From: Desulfobacteraceae bacterium UBA2245
Lineage (GTDB): Bacteria; Desulfobacterota; Desulfobacteria; Desulfobacterales; UBA2245
NCBI GenBank assembly: GCA_002347265.1
Contig: DDYB01000003.1
Span: 102,293 to 166,292 of the forward strand
DNA: 64,000 bases
Reading direction: 5' to 3'
Part shown: positions 35,312 to 44,591 of the stretch, one piece after another
Layout: the number at the start of each line of letters is the position of its first letter
Position numbering within the stretch: position 1 is the first letter of the stretch
The notes under the pieces: generated by a model
Databases searched by the model: none
What the model was told of the DNA's origin: nothing
What the model saw: the letters and a program-made list of their open reading frames with translations, nothing else
Translations under genes and position numbers: made by a program

Positions 35312-35378
35312 TCTTGCCCCCAACCTCAGATCTGAGCGGTTATAGGAATCTGATCCCAACGCGCAAGAACTCGCCGGC

Positions 35379-36167
35379 TTATTTCCCCAGTGAATGCGGG
35401 TTCAAATGGCAGGCTAGACATTCCGGAAATTTCTTGTGCATATCTTCACCGTGCAAATTCGCTTCGTGACAATCCGTACAGGCTGACGCCGATCCATGCG
35501 TCGCGACATGGCACTCGACGCAGGCCATTTCCGTATGCGCATTCTTGCTCTTGACCAGAAGTTCGGCGACTTCGCCGTGGCAGCAGGCGCAGTGTTTGTC
35601 AGGTACCGAAGTTCCATAAGCCACCTCTTTGGGCGAATGGGGGGCGTGGCAGCCTTTGCAGTCGGCCATTGCCATGCCTTCAGCGTGGGCATCGTGGCAG
35701 CCAAGGCATTCCGCCGATTCCTTGTGGGAGGCATGGCATTCGAGGCAATCCATATCGGCATGCGCGCTGGGATGTTCCGTCATGGCTTTTCCCTGCTCAG
35801 GATGGCAGGAGATACAGGCTTGCTTGACCGTTGCGACCTTTGAAAAATCGATTTCCGTGGGTCGATGCGTTACATGACAGCCTTTGCAGTCTTCGATTGC
35901 ATAATGCGCGGAACTGCCGGGGTCATGACAGGCATCGCATGCCGATATGACGTCTTTTCCGAGGGGAGGATGCTCCGGATGGCAATCCAAGCACCCGAGA
36001 TCCGCGTGCTTGGCTCCCTTGTCCTTAAGGTCCTGGGTTTCTGTGGGGTGGCATTTGGCGCAGTCGGCGTTCTCCAGGGGGATTCGTTCGACCCCTGCAA
36101 AAGCGCCCATACTCAGAAAGGCAATCAGCAAGCAGCTCAAACAACCCGCATAACACCATTTTTTCAT
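35379..36167 (-). CDS. 12-heme periplasmic c-type cytochrome (first gene of the block)
   Basis: From ATG 36167, directly behind an AAGGAGACGAGGG site, this 262-residue protein has a signal peptide (cleavage near GAFAGV) and twelve CXXCH motifs. It strongly resembles one module of the 20-heme protein: GCLDCHPEHPPLG, AHADMDCLECHASH and ADCKGCHAPHSPKE. It is first in the cytochrome run, 67 bases before the 20-heme gene. The next gene upstream is divergent and 525 bases away. Role as for its neighbours. Confidence 0.88.
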   Translation of the reverse strand: MKKWCYAGCLSCLLIAFLSMGAFAGVERIPLENADCAKCHPTETQDLKDKGAKHADLGCLDCHPEHPPLGKDVISACDACHDPGSSAHYAIEDCKGCHVTHRPTEIDFSKVATVKQACISCHPEQGKAMTEHPSAHADMDCLECHASHKESAECLGCHDAHAEGMAMADCKGCHAPHSPKEVAYGTSVPDKHCACCHGEVAELLVKSKNAHTEMACVECHVATHGSASACTDCHEANLHGEDMHKKFPECLACHLNPHSLGK

Positions 36168-36693
36168 CCCTCGTCTCCTTTTCCCTCTGCCGTTACAGAA
36201 TAAAAAACAAAACCGCATCGAACCGTTAAAATACAGCCCCTGTGCAAAGTTAAATGCTATAACATTTTCGATGTTTTTTTCCAACACTTATACGAGTTAA
36301 GGATCCTAAAATTTTCATCTTGCTGCAACGGGGGTTTACCGGCATTGAATACGACGTTTTAAAATGATGTTTTTTGCTTGAACTGGCGCAAGTTTGACGC
36401 AACCGGCCCATTGATTTTTCGAATTGGATTTTCAGCCCAATTCGACCATTGCCTCGTCAATCTCCATTCATGAACTGGCCTTTCAGAAGATCGAACAATA
36501 ATAATCATCGTTCATTTTGAATTCCTGTGTGAGATATTCCGCGCCTTTCAGCGGTCGCCTCAGATTTGATTGGATGATTTGATAAAAAATCGGTATGCTT
36601 TCAATCGCCCTATGTTCATCAATACGGTGTGCATCAACCGGGTGGATTCTGGCCCGCAAATGGTCCGGACAACTCAAAAGCAGGGAGGATTCA
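36168..36693. other. Divergent intergenic region, no gene seen
   Basis: These 526 AT-rich bases separate the cytochrome block (minus) from the YqeY-like gene (plus). Short frames inside have no ribosome sites or known motifs. The region must carry the promoter of the cytochrome block, but no clear consensus element was identified. Confidence 0.4.
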
Positions 36694-37188
36694 ATGGCCC
36701 AGTACGGATGGAATAAGGAGTTGAATGTATCGGTTCTGGAAAAGATCAGGGCCGACCTTAAAAACGCCATGCTCAAGAGAGACGACGAGGTGCGCAGCGC
36801 GCTTCGAATGATCATGAGCGAATTTCCCAAAGTCACCGTTCCCATTCAGTTGGAAGACGGGAAAAAAACCACCCGCCCGAAAACCGCCGCGGAAATCACC
36901 GACGATGATGTGCACGGCGTCATTCGCGGGCTGGTGAAATCTGAAAAAACCGTTCTCGAATTAACCAAAAAGGCCTCTTCCCCCTATCTGGAGATTCTGG
37001 AGTCCTACCTGCCGAAAATGGCCGGCCGAGATGACATTGTTCAGTGGATTTCTGAAAACATCGACTTCTCAAAAATGAAAAGCGCCGCCCAGGCCATGGG
37101 GCCGATCATGAAACACTTTGGAAAACTGGCTGACGGCAATCTGGTCAAGCAGATCCTTCAGGAAATGTCCAAAAAGACCGATGCCTGA
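36694..37188 (+). CDS. GatB/YqeY-domain protein
   Basis: This 164-residue protein has the YqeY layout: VLEKIRADLKNAMLKRDDEVRSALRMIMSE at about 13-42, a middle with VIRGLVKSEKTVLEL, and a C-terminal helical tail with SYLPKM, MGPIMKHFGKLADGNLVKQIL. YqeY-like domains occur at the end of the GatB amidotransferase subunit and in small stand-alone proteins of unclear function linked to tRNA. A GGGAGG site gives ATG 36694. It is followed 22 bases later by the exported acetolactate decarboxylase gene. Confidence 0.8.
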   Translation: MAQYGWNKELNVSVLEKIRADLKNAMLKRDDEVRSALRMIMSEFPKVTVPIQLEDGKKTTRPKTAAEITDDDVHGVIRGLVKSEKTVLELTKKASSPYLEILESYLPKMAGRDDIVQWISENIDFSKMKSAAQAMGPIMKHFGKLADGNLVKQILQEMSKKTDA

Positions 37189-37210
37189 ACGGATGGAAGG
37201 GAACCGGCGC

Positions 37211-37984
37211 ATGTCGCGATATTTCAAGACCGCTATGCTGTTTCTTCTGGTCCTGGGCCTCTGGTGCGCACAGGCGTGGCCCGGCAATATATTGACGCAG
37301 GTTTCCACAATCGACGCCCTGCTTGCAGGTGCCTACGACGGACAGGTGACGATCGGAGAGCTCAAAGCCTTCGGCGATCTGGGAATCGGCACCTTTCACG
37401 CCCTGGACGGAGAAATGATCGCCTTAAACGGCAAGGTCTTCCAAGCCAGAGCCGACGGGCGGATTGTTGCGGTTCCGGATTCACTGACCACCCCCTTTGC
37501 CGTCATGGTTTTTTTCGAGGCTGAGAAAACCCTGCCCCTTCCCTCCGGTATCAACCTGGAGGCGCTCACCCTGATGACCGACCCGCTGCTTCCGAGCGCC
37601 AACCTGTTTTATGCCTTCCGAATCGAGGGCGCCTTTGAAACGATGCGCGTTCGAAGCGTTCCCGGCCAGACCAAACCCTATCCGCCGCTGACGGAGGTTG
37701 TTCAGCATCAGTATCTGAAGACGCTGGAAAAGGTTGAGGGCGTGGTGGTGGGGTTCCGGTGTCCTCCGTTTGTCCGGGGCGTCAATGTGCCGGGATATCA
37801 CCTGCATTTTATCGACAAGGATGAAAAGTCGGGCGGCCATGCGCTGGAGTTTACCGTTGCCAATGCCGTTCTCCAGTGGGATGAGATTTCGAATTTCCAC
37901 ATGATGCTTCCCCGTGATCCTTTGTTTTCACGGATGAACCTGGAGAAAGACCGTCAGGAAGAGCTTCAGAAAGTTGAAAAATAG
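37211..37984 (+). CDS. Exported alpha-acetolactate decarboxylase
   Basis: This 257-residue protein has a signal peptide (FLLVLGLWCAQAWPG), then the family start LTQVSTIDALLAGAYDGQ, GIGTFHALDGEMIALNGKVFQ and the zinc site region GYHLHFIDKDEKSGGHAL with three histidines. The enzyme converts 2-acetolactate to acetoin. Export is found in some family members, but acetolactate is made in the cytoplasm, so the physiology is unclear. No acetolactate synthase is adjacent; neighbours are yqeY-like and recX. ATG 37211 fits a GGAAC site; an ATG at 37181 is also possible. Confidence 0.8.
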   Translation: MSRYFKTAMLFLLVLGLWCAQAWPGNILTQVSTIDALLAGAYDGQVTIGELKAFGDLGIGTFHALDGEMIALNGKVFQARADGRIVAVPDSLTTPFAVMVFFEAEKTLPLPSGINLEALTLMTDPLLPSANLFYAFRIEGAFETMRVRSVPGQTKPYPPLTEVVQHQYLKTLEKVEGVVVGFRCPPFVRGVNVPGYHLHFIDKDEKSGGHALEFTVANAVLQWDEISNFHMMLPRDPLFSRMNLEKDRQEELQKVEK

Positions 37985-38693
37985 ACAGGGGATGTTGCGT
38001 ATTTTAACGGCCATGGAACCCGAAGATGCAAACTCTTTCAGTTCCGGGGAAATCGTCCAGCTGCGTTTTGATTCAAAAAACGCCGGTCAGGCGCATGTTT
38101 TGCTGGACAGCGGCCTTGAATTTTCTGTGAGCCCGCTGGAAGCCGCATCTCTGAAATCCGGACAGGTTCTATCTTCGGAACAGGTGCGGCGGTTTTGTCT
38201 GGATGACCGGTTCAGACAGGCCCGTGCGGACGCACTTGCCTTCTTGTCCCGCAGAGAGCGGAGCCGCAGGGAAGTCCAAACGCATCTGTTGAAAAAAGGA
38301 TATGCGAAACCCACGATTGTACAGGTTCTCAAACGTCTGGACGAGGAAAACTATCTGGATGACGACCGGTTCTGCGCCCTCTGGATACAGTGCCGACAGA
38401 GAACCCGGCCCAAGGGGGTCTACGCACTGCGCTGCGAACTGAAGCAGAAAGGCATCGGCGATGAGATGATTCAACGCCATATCGGGCAGATCGATGAGGA
38501 AAGCGCGGCATGGGACGCCGTCCGGTCGAAACTGAAACGATGGGCCGGTCTGGACCGCAGGCGGTTTGTTTCCAGGGCGGGCGGGTTTCTGCAGCGCCGC
38601 GGTTTCGGCCCGCATGTTGTCCGCAGAACCATTGACCGGGCCTGGCACGCACTGACCGGCAGGGTATTCGAAAATCCGGATGATTCTGTGTAG
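37974..38693 (+). CDS. recX: RecX-family regulator of RecA
   Basis: This protein of about 230 residues has the three-helix RecX repeats: ALAFLSRRERSRREVQTHLLKKGY (about 88-110), VLKRLDEENYLDDDRFCALWIQ and ELKQKGIGDEMIQRHI. RecX binds RecA filaments and limits recombination. The first 75 residues (about) are a poorly conserved extension. Start is uncertain: TTG 37974 overlaps the previous gene by 11 bases and has a weak upstream site; ATG 37992 has GGGG immediately before it but poor spacing. No recA is in the window. Confidence 0.8.
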   Translation: MKNRQGMLRILTAMEPEDANSFSSGEIVQLRFDSKNAGQAHVLLDSGLEFSVSPLEAASLKSGQVLSSEQVRRFCLDDRFRQARADALAFLSRRERSRREVQTHLLKKGYAKPTIVQVLKRLDEENYLDDDRFCALWIQCRQRTRPKGVYALRCELKQKGIGDEMIQRHIGQIDEESAAWDAVRSKLKRWAGLDRRRFVSRAGGFLQRRGFGPHVVRRTIDRAWHALTGRVFENPDDSV

Positions 38694-38886
38694 TTCGACG
38701 CATAAAGGCCAGGGAGGACGCCGTGGCGCGTTACGAAGTGTATGTTTATGGTTTTGCACTGCATCGCGTCAGCCTTCAGGAAATTGCGATTGAAACGTTG
38801 ATTTCCGTGAAAGCCGCCGTATTTTAAAATATCGAAAATCTGCGTTCAATTTTTAGCGTAATATCAGATGGTCTGAAGGAGTGTTC

Positions 38887-39966
38887 ATGGAACAGATTGC
38901 CGTATTGCCGGGAGATGGAATCGGCCCGGAAGTCATGAAGGAAGCCGTCAAGGTGTTGTCGGCGGTTCAGGAAAAGTTTTCGTTTCAGCTCAAGCCAGTT
39001 TTCGCCGATGTGGGCGGAGCGGCCATCGATCTTCACGGCACGGCCCTGCCCCCGGAAACCCTGAAGCTGTGCGAGGCCAGTTCGGCGATCCTCTTTGGTT
39101 CCGTCGGCGGTCCCAGATGGGATAATCTCCCTCCGGACCGGCGACCTGAACGCGCCTCCCTGCTGCCGCTTCGCAAGCATTTTGGGCTGTTCTGCAACCT
39201 GAGGCCCTCTAAGATCTATCCTTTTCTGATCTCCGCAAGCCCGCTGAAACCGGAAATCATCGAATCCGGCGTGGATCTGCTCTGCGTACGGGAGCTGACC
39301 GGAGGGATTTATTTCGGCCGCCCCAGAGGCAGAGAGGGAACGGGGCCCGATGAACGGGCCTTTGACACCATGGTCTACACGAGAAGAGAGATCGAGCGCA
39401 TTGCACGATTTGCCTTTGAGGCGGCCCGCGGACGCCGGAAAAAGGTGACTTCCATCGACAAGGCCAATGTGCTTGCCGCCATGGTGCTCTGGCGGGAGGT
39501 GGTCACCGCCATCGGCCGGGAATACGCGGATGTCGAACTTGAGCACCTGTACGTCGACAATGCGGTCATGCAGATGATGCGCCATCCCGGGCGGTATGAC
39601 GTGCTTCTCTGCCCCAACATGTTCGGGGACATTATTTCGGATCAATGCGCGATGATATCGGGTTCCATGGGACTTCTGGCATCGGCCAGCATCAACGAAA
39701 GCCGTTTCGGCCTGTATGAGCCGGCCGGAGGGTCCGCGCCGGACATCGCGGGCAAAAACATCGCCAATCCGATCGCCCAGATCCTTTCGGCGGCTCTGAT
39801 GCTCAGATACAGCCTGGGCCGACCCGAGGCCGCGGATGAAGTTGAGGAGACCGTCGCCGGTGTCCTGGAATCCGGACTCCGTACGGCGGATATCGCCCTG
39901 AAAGGTCAAAAGGCGCTGAATACGACCGCCATGGGCGATGCGATTGTTCAACGCATACTCGGATAA
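38887..39966 (+). CDS. leuB: 3-isopropylmalate dehydrogenase
   Basis: This 359-residue enzyme of the isocitrate/isopropylmalate dehydrogenase family has the start IAVLPGDGIGPEVMKEA and the substrate motif around LRPSKIYPFL. It also has ELTGGIYFGRPRGREG and the C-terminal cofactor region YEPAGGSAPDIAGKNIANPIAQ. It oxidises 3-isopropylmalate with NAD+ in leucine synthesis. Start ATG 38887 has an AAGGAG site six bases upstream, better than GTG 38881. The rest of leu is not nearby. Ends five bases before the TatD gene. Confidence 0.92.
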   Translation: MEQIAVLPGDGIGPEVMKEAVKVLSAVQEKFSFQLKPVFADVGGAAIDLHGTALPPETLKLCEASSAILFGSVGGPRWDNLPPDRRPERASLLPLRKHFGLFCNLRPSKIYPFLISASPLKPEIIESGVDLLCVRELTGGIYFGRPRGREGTGPDERAFDTMVYTRREIERIARFAFEAARGRRKKVTSIDKANVLAAMVLWREVVTAIGREYADVELEHLYVDNAVMQMMRHPGRYDVLLCPNMFGDIISDQCAMISGSMGLLASASINESRFGLYEPAGGSAPDIAGKNIANPIAQILSAALMLRYSLGRPEAADEVEETVAGVLESGLRTADIALKGQKALNTTAMGDAIVQRILG

Positions 39967-39971
39967 TTTCG

Positions 39972-40745
39972 ATGCTCGAATTCATCGACACCCATGCCCA
40001 TCTGCATGACCCGGCATTTTCGCCGGATCTGCCCGACGTGCTTTCCCGCGCGACAGCGGCAGGAGTCCGAACCGTCATTCTGATGGGCGAGGATCTGTCC
40101 CACGCGCATAAGAACATCGAGCTTGCAAAAAAGTATTCCATGCTCAGAGCCGGCGCCGGTCTGTATCCCGACTGCCTTGACATGGAGGCCGCCGAAACCC
40201 TGATCGCCTTTATCCGCACCCATCGAAACGAAATTGCCGCGATCGGGGAAGTGGGCCTGGACTACTGGATCATAAAAACTGACTCGGAGCGCGAGGTACA
40301 GCGGGAAATATTCAAACGCTTCATCGAACTGAGCCTGGAGCTGGACCTTCCGATCAACGTCCATTCACGTTCTGCGGGCAGGCAGGCGGTTTCCCTTCTG
40401 CTTGCAAAAGGGGCCGAAAAGGTCCAGCTTCACGCATTTGACGGCAGGGCCGCGGCGGCGATGGAAGCGGTGGAAGCCGGATATTATTTTTCAGTTCCCC
40501 CTTCCGTGGTCCGGTCCCGGCAGAAGCAGAAACTGGTCGGACACCTGCCCCTGTCCTGCCTGCTTCTGGAAACCGACAGCCCGGTGCTGGGGCCGGTTTG
40601 CGGGCAGCGCAACGAACCGGCCCATATCCGCATCGCCGCAGAGGAGGTGGCCCGGATCAAAAACCTGCCCCTGCAGGCGGTCGTCGAGCGGGTCTGGCAG
40701 AATACCATTGAATTGTACGGAGATTGCGTATTGCCGCACGGTTGA
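39972..40745 (+). CDS. TatD-family metal-dependent hydrolase (DNase-like)
   Basis: This 257-residue TIM-barrel hydrolase has the N-terminal metal motif DTHAHLHD (HxH), the middle IGEVGLDY (Glu), HSRSAG (His) and the C-terminal LLLETDSPVLGP (Asp). These match TatD/YcfH deoxyribonucleases. The short loop VGLDYWI before KTDSEREVQREIFKRFIELSLELDLPINVHSR is as in the family. It begins right after leuB, so it may be on the same transcript. Confidence 0.88.
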   Translation: MLEFIDTHAHLHDPAFSPDLPDVLSRATAAGVRTVILMGEDLSHAHKNIELAKKYSMLRAGAGLYPDCLDMEAAETLIAFIRTHRNEIAAIGEVGLDYWIIKTDSEREVQREIFKRFIELSLELDLPINVHSRSAGRQAVSLLLAKGAEKVQLHAFDGRAAAAMEAVEAGYYFSVPPSVVRSRQKQKLVGHLPLSCLLLETDSPVLGPVCGQRNEPAHIRIAAEEVARIKNLPLQAVVERVWQNTIELYGDCVLPHG

Positions 40746-40778
40746 AATGTGGATTTCAAATGCGATGGATTTTAAACC

Positions 40779-41897
40779 ATGCCGATGTTTCTGATCATAT
40801 TCTTTTCAATTTACGGGGCCATGCATGCGGTCTTTTATTATCGCATTCGACCCCTTCTGCCCGCCTCAATTCCGGCGCATGCGGTGATGCTGGCATTTCT
40901 GGCTTTTATGGTCGCCTCCCCGCTGATATCCCGGTATGTGGAGCTTTACGGGCATGATCCGGCCGCCCGACTGGTCGGCATGATCGGTTACTGCTGGATG
41001 GGATTTATTTTTCTGGTATTTTCCGGAATCGTTCTCTTCCAGGTTCTGAGCGCCGTCACCCGAATCATCGGCCGTTTCGGAGGGCCTGCTTTTGCATGGT
41101 TTTCATCCGGATCCGCAACCGCGGTTCTGATTGTGGCGGCTGCGGCCGCATGCGTTTACGGGGTCTGGGAAGCGCGCCAGCTTCGAGTCGAGATGCTTTC
41201 CATTGAGACCGTAAAACTGCCTTTGAATCCGCAACGCCTGCGGATCGTTCAGATTTCCGATGTTCACCTGGGCCTGATGACAAGGCCCGAATGCATCCAG
41301 AAGATCGTCGATTCGGTTCAGGCGGAAAAACCCGATATTCTGGTTTGCACCGGAGACCTGGTGGACGGAAGCCCGGATCACATCAACGGGCTGATCGAAA
41401 TGTTCCGGCGACTTGAAGCGCCGTACGGGAAATTCGCCGTTAACGGCAATCACGAATTCTACAGAGGGCTGGGCATCTCGGCGGAATTTTTCAAACAGGC
41501 CGGCTTTGACCTGCTTCGTGGAGAGGTCCGCACGGTTCGCGGCGTCATCAACATCGCCGGGGTGGACGATCACCAGATTCCGGGCAGGATCCCCGAAGAA
41601 AAGGTCCTGAATTCCCTTCCCGGCAACGGGCTTTTCAATTTATTCCTGAAGCACCGCCCGGAAGTTGACAAGCTCAGCCGGGGTCGTTTCGACCTTCAGC
41701 TTTCCGGCCACACCCACGGAGGCCAGATCTTTCCGTTCAATTTCATCGTGGCCATGGCCTATCCGCTGATGAACGGGTATCAAGAACTGGAAGGCGGCAT
41801 TCTTTATGCCAGCCGCGGAACCGGCACCTGGGGTCCGCCCATGCGCGTTCTGGCTCCGCCGGAGATCACCGTGATCGATCTGGTGCGGCCGGATTGA
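40779..41897 (+). CDS. Membrane-bound metallophosphoesterase (YaeI-like)
   Basis: This 372-residue protein has about four N-terminal transmembrane helices (residues 1-135) and a C-terminal calcineurin-type phosphoesterase domain with QISDVHLGL, CTGDLVDGS, NGNHEFY and LSGHTHGGQIFPF. This is the standard order of metal ligands. Similar bacterial proteins (YaeI, YkuE) act on lipid or UDP-linked pyrophosphates. It is 33 bases after tatD. Substrate unknown. Confidence 0.88.
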   Translation: MPMFLIIFFSIYGAMHAVFYYRIRPLLPASIPAHAVMLAFLAFMVASPLISRYVELYGHDPAARLVGMIGYCWMGFIFLVFSGIVLFQVLSAVTRIIGRFGGPAFAWFSSGSATAVLIVAAAAACVYGVWEARQLRVEMLSIETVKLPLNPQRLRIVQISDVHLGLMTRPECIQKIVDSVQAEKPDILVCTGDLVDGSPDHINGLIEMFRRLEAPYGKFAVNGNHEFYRGLGISAEFFKQAGFDLLRGEVRTVRGVINIAGVDDHQIPGRIPEEKVLNSLPGNGLFNLFLKHRPEVDKLSRGRFDLQLSGHTHGGQIFPFNFIVAMAYPLMNGYQELEGGILYASRGTGTWGPPMRVLAPPEITVIDLVRPD

Positions 41898-41975
41898 AAT
41901 CAAATCTGATGGCCGCGTAAAAAGTCCATGCCCCCTCGGTTTATGGTGATTGCTGAATACAACCCGAACGATTGG

Positions 41976-43430
41976 TCAGATTCCCCCCAGGCAGAGATAC
42001 TTGACCTCGAGGTACTCGTCGATGCCGTACCGGGAGCCTTCCCGGCCGATTCCGGATTGCTTCATTCCGCCGAAGGGCGCCACGGTCGAGGAAATCAGGC
42101 CGGTATTGATACCGACCATCCCGTATTCAAGCGCCTCGGCCGCCCGCCAGATCCTGCCGACATCCCGGCTGTAGAGATAAGCGGCCAGGCCGAATTCGGT
42201 GTCATTCGACATCCGGATCGCCTCATCATCGGTCTTGAAGCGAAAGAGCGGGGCCACCGGCCCGAAGGTCTCTTCTTGAGCAACCGCCATTTCGGGCGTG
42301 ACGTCGGCCAGTATCGTCGGCTGAAAAAAAGTGCCGCCCAGTTCATGCCGTTTGCCGCCCAGAACGATCCGCGCTCCCTTTCGAACGGCGTCGGCGATGT
42401 GCGCTTCGACCTTCTCGACCGCGCGCATGTCAATCAGAGGACCCTGCTGCGTCTCGCCTTTCAAGCCGTCTCCTACGATAAATTGAACGACCCGCGCCAT
42501 GAGCTTCGATGCAAAGGCCTCGTAGATCCTGTCCTGAATGAGAAAACGGTTGGTGCAGACGCATGTCTGTCCGGTGTTGCGATACTTGGAGGCCACGGCC
42601 CCTTCGACGGCCGCATCCAGATCCGCGTCGTCGAACACGATAAAGGGGGCGTTTCCGCCGAGTTCCAGGGAAACCTTCTTGATCGTTCCGGAGCATTGCT
42701 CCATGAGGCGCCGGCCGGTTTCGGTAGACCCGGTAAAGGAGAATTTGCGGACAATGGGGTTGCCGGTCATTTCCCGGCCGATGGCGTCGGAATCTCCGGT
42801 TACCACATTAAAGACTCCTGCCGGAATCCCCGCCCTCTCGGCCAGAACGGCCATGGCCAAGGCCGAACAGGGGGTCTGTCCGGCGGGTTTGACGATCATG
42901 GTGCACCCGGCGGCCAGAGCCGGGCCGGCCTTGCGCGTGATCATGGAGGATGGAAAGTTCCACGGTGTAATGGCGGCGCAGACGCCGACCGGCTCCTTGA
43001 CGACAACGACCCGCTTGTCTTTGGAAAACGACGGTATCGTATCGCCGTAGACCCGCTTTCCCTCTTCGGCAAACCACTCGATGAAGGAGGCGGCGTATGC
43101 GATTTCACCTCGCGATTCGGCCATCGGTTTTCCCTGTTCGGCGGTCATCAGCATGGCCAGATCCTCCTGGTTTTCCACAATCAGCTCAAACCAGCGGCGC
43201 AGCAAGGCGGAACGCTCGGCAGCCGTCCTGCCCCGCCAGGCGGGATATGCCCGGTTCGCCGCTTCGATGACGGATCGAGTCTCTTCCGCGCCAAGCCTTG
43301 GAACCGTGCCGATCACCTCGCCGGTAGCGGGATTGGTTACGTTGATTGCGGCGCCCTGCGCCCCGTCGATCCACCGGCCGTCAACGAAGCACTGGCCGCG
43401 GAGCAGGGTTTTGTCTTTCAATGCGAGCAT
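41976..43430 (-). CDS. gabD: Succinate-semialdehyde dehydrogenase-type aldehyde dehydrogenase
   Basis: This 484-residue NAD(P)-dependent aldehyde dehydrogenase has the catalytic Glu in LELGGNAPFIV and catalytic Cys in NTGQTCVCTNR. The cofactor region is ITPWNFPSSMI and FTGSTETGRRLM, and the C-terminal GMKQSGIGREGSRYGIDEYLE is characteristic of the GabD subgroup, which oxidises succinate semialdehyde to succinate. It follows a GGAGGA site. No gabT or 4-hydroxybutyrate genes are beside it, so glutarate semialdehyde or another substrate is possible. Confidence 0.88.
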   Translation of the reverse strand: MLALKDKTLLRGQCFVDGRWIDGAQGAAINVTNPATGEVIGTVPRLGAEETRSVIEAANRAYPAWRGRTAAERSALLRRWFELIVENQEDLAMLMTAEQGKPMAESRGEIAYAASFIEWFAEEGKRVYGDTIPSFSKDKRVVVVKEPVGVCAAITPWNFPSSMITRKAGPALAAGCTMIVKPAGQTPCSALAMAVLAERAGIPAGVFNVVTGDSDAIGREMTGNPIVRKFSFTGSTETGRRLMEQCSGTIKKVSLELGGNAPFIVFDDADLDAAVEGAVASKYRNTGQTCVCTNRFLIQDRIYEAFASKLMARVVQFIVGDGLKGETQQGPLIDMRAVEKVEAHIADAVRKGARIVLGGKRHELGGTFFQPTILADVTPEMAVAQEETFGPVAPLFRFKTDDEAIRMSNDTEFGLAAYLYSRDVGRIWRAAEALEYGMVGINTGLISSTVAPFGGMKQSGIGREGSRYGIDEYLEVKYLCLGGI

Positions 43431-43544
43431 AAGGATATCCTCCTGAATGTTGATGACTTTGAAATAAGTCCCGGGGGAAAGTTTTTTCGGCGCGCCGGCC
43501 GCGGTTCATGACATGATGTCCCGTGTCGAAATATTCCTGCCCGA

Positions 43545-43901
43545 TCAGGAGTTTCCATAATCCTTCCAGGCCGGAAGATTGTGTTTTTTGGCCTTCTGTT
43601 TTATCAACACAGCCGTAATCAACCCGAACAACATGCCAACCACGCAGGCGCTCGACACCATCAGTTCGATTGTGATGTCCTGTTTTCGCCACACCATGAG
43701 GTACATCAATACGCCCCAAAATACCGCGAAAAGCGAAGCCTGTGTCAGAAAAAGCGTTATGAAAGCGGAAAAAATCGGAGGGGGTATTTTGATTCCAAAC
43801 ATCCAGAGTATTCTGTAATGAGGCGGCGCATATGATGATTTTGAAATGCCTCTTCGGGGCAGGTCATCATACATTTTTTGTATCTTTTCTTCATGTGTCA
43901 T
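43545..43901 (-). CDS. Small membrane protein resembling DUF6404
   Basis: This 118-residue protein has an N-terminal cytoplasmic part, MTHEEKIQKMYDDLPRRGISKS, with YAPPHYRILWMFGIKIPPPIF, and two transmembrane helices (about 45-65 and 80-100). The APP...LW..GI..PPP pattern is like the uncharacterised DUF6404 family. An AGGAGC site precedes the start. Function unknown. Confidence 0.6.
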   Translation of the reverse strand: MTHEEKIQKMYDDLPRRGISKSSYAPPHYRILWMFGIKIPPPIFSAFITLFLTQASLFAVFWGVLMYLMVWRKQDITIELMVSSACVVGMLFGLITAVLIKQKAKKHNLPAWKDYGNS

Positions 43902-44105
43902 TGAGTAAGCTCCTGATCTTTATCCTGAAATGTCGTACGCTTTCCGATTCGCAACGCCGGATATCATCGATACGGCGCGTGGAATATGATCTTTTCTTAA
44001 GATCTTATTCCATCCGATATGTCAACAACTGACAAAAAACCAACGAGGTGCAGGGGCTGTGGAAGAGAAACAAACCGCCTGTTCAACAGGGTGTCAATCG
44101 GGCCG

Positions 44106-44591
44106 TCATGGAATTTCCTTTACCCAGTATGTCTGCTTGTGGCCTTTGTTTTCAAACTCCCGTACGAGCCTGAAAGCCTCCGTTTCCGTAAGCCGGTCCT
44201 TTAACAGAAAGACGTTTCCATGATCATCCTGCCGCCAGACCGAATATCCGGGTTCACAGGTCTCTGTTGCAGACCCTTCATGCCGGCTGTCCCGATCCGT
44301 TTCACATTCATACATAATGACAACCGCGCGCGACCTTGTGGATTGCTCGCGTAAATGCTCAATCCGGCGATATTCCTCGGAGCCGAAGCACCCGTGCATT
44401 TGCGCTTCGCTTTCGAATCGGATCAGAATCATCCGTTGAGGCTTCCAATCTCCCGACACAGGTACAATGCTGCTGGAACGAAAAATGTATCCGCCGCCAA
44501 ATTTCTGAACGATCTTGAAGGCCCTGTCGACGTACTCCTGATACTTTACGGGGTCAAGCACCTCGATTTCTGCAAGAAAAAAGACAGACAT
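44106..44591 (-). CDS. DUF1330-domain protein with C-terminal extension
   Basis: This 161-residue protein has an N-terminal DUF1330-like ferredoxin-fold domain of about 100 residues: FFLAEIEVLDPVKYQEYVDRA, GGGYIFRSSSIVPVSGDWKPQRMILIRF and SEEYRRI. The following 60 residues (EPGYSVWRQDDHGNVFLLKDRLTETEAFRLVREFENKGHKQ) are not part of DUF1330 and look like a small alpha/beta module. AGGGAGAAAACG precedes the start. Function unknown. Confidence 0.65.
   Translation of the reverse strand: MSVFFLAEIEVLDPVKYQEYVDRAFKIVQKFGGGYIFRSSSIVPVSGDWKPQRMILIRFESEAQMHGCFGSEEYRRIEHLREQSTRSRAVVIMYECETDRDSRHEGSATETCEPGYSVWRQDDHGNVFLLKDRLTETEAFRLVREFENKGHKQTYWVKEIP

Noticed and set aside
41928..43511. 527-codon open frame antisense to the GabD-like gene
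   Set aside because: High-GC shadow of a real gene; no recognisable domain and the sense strand has complete ALDH motifs.
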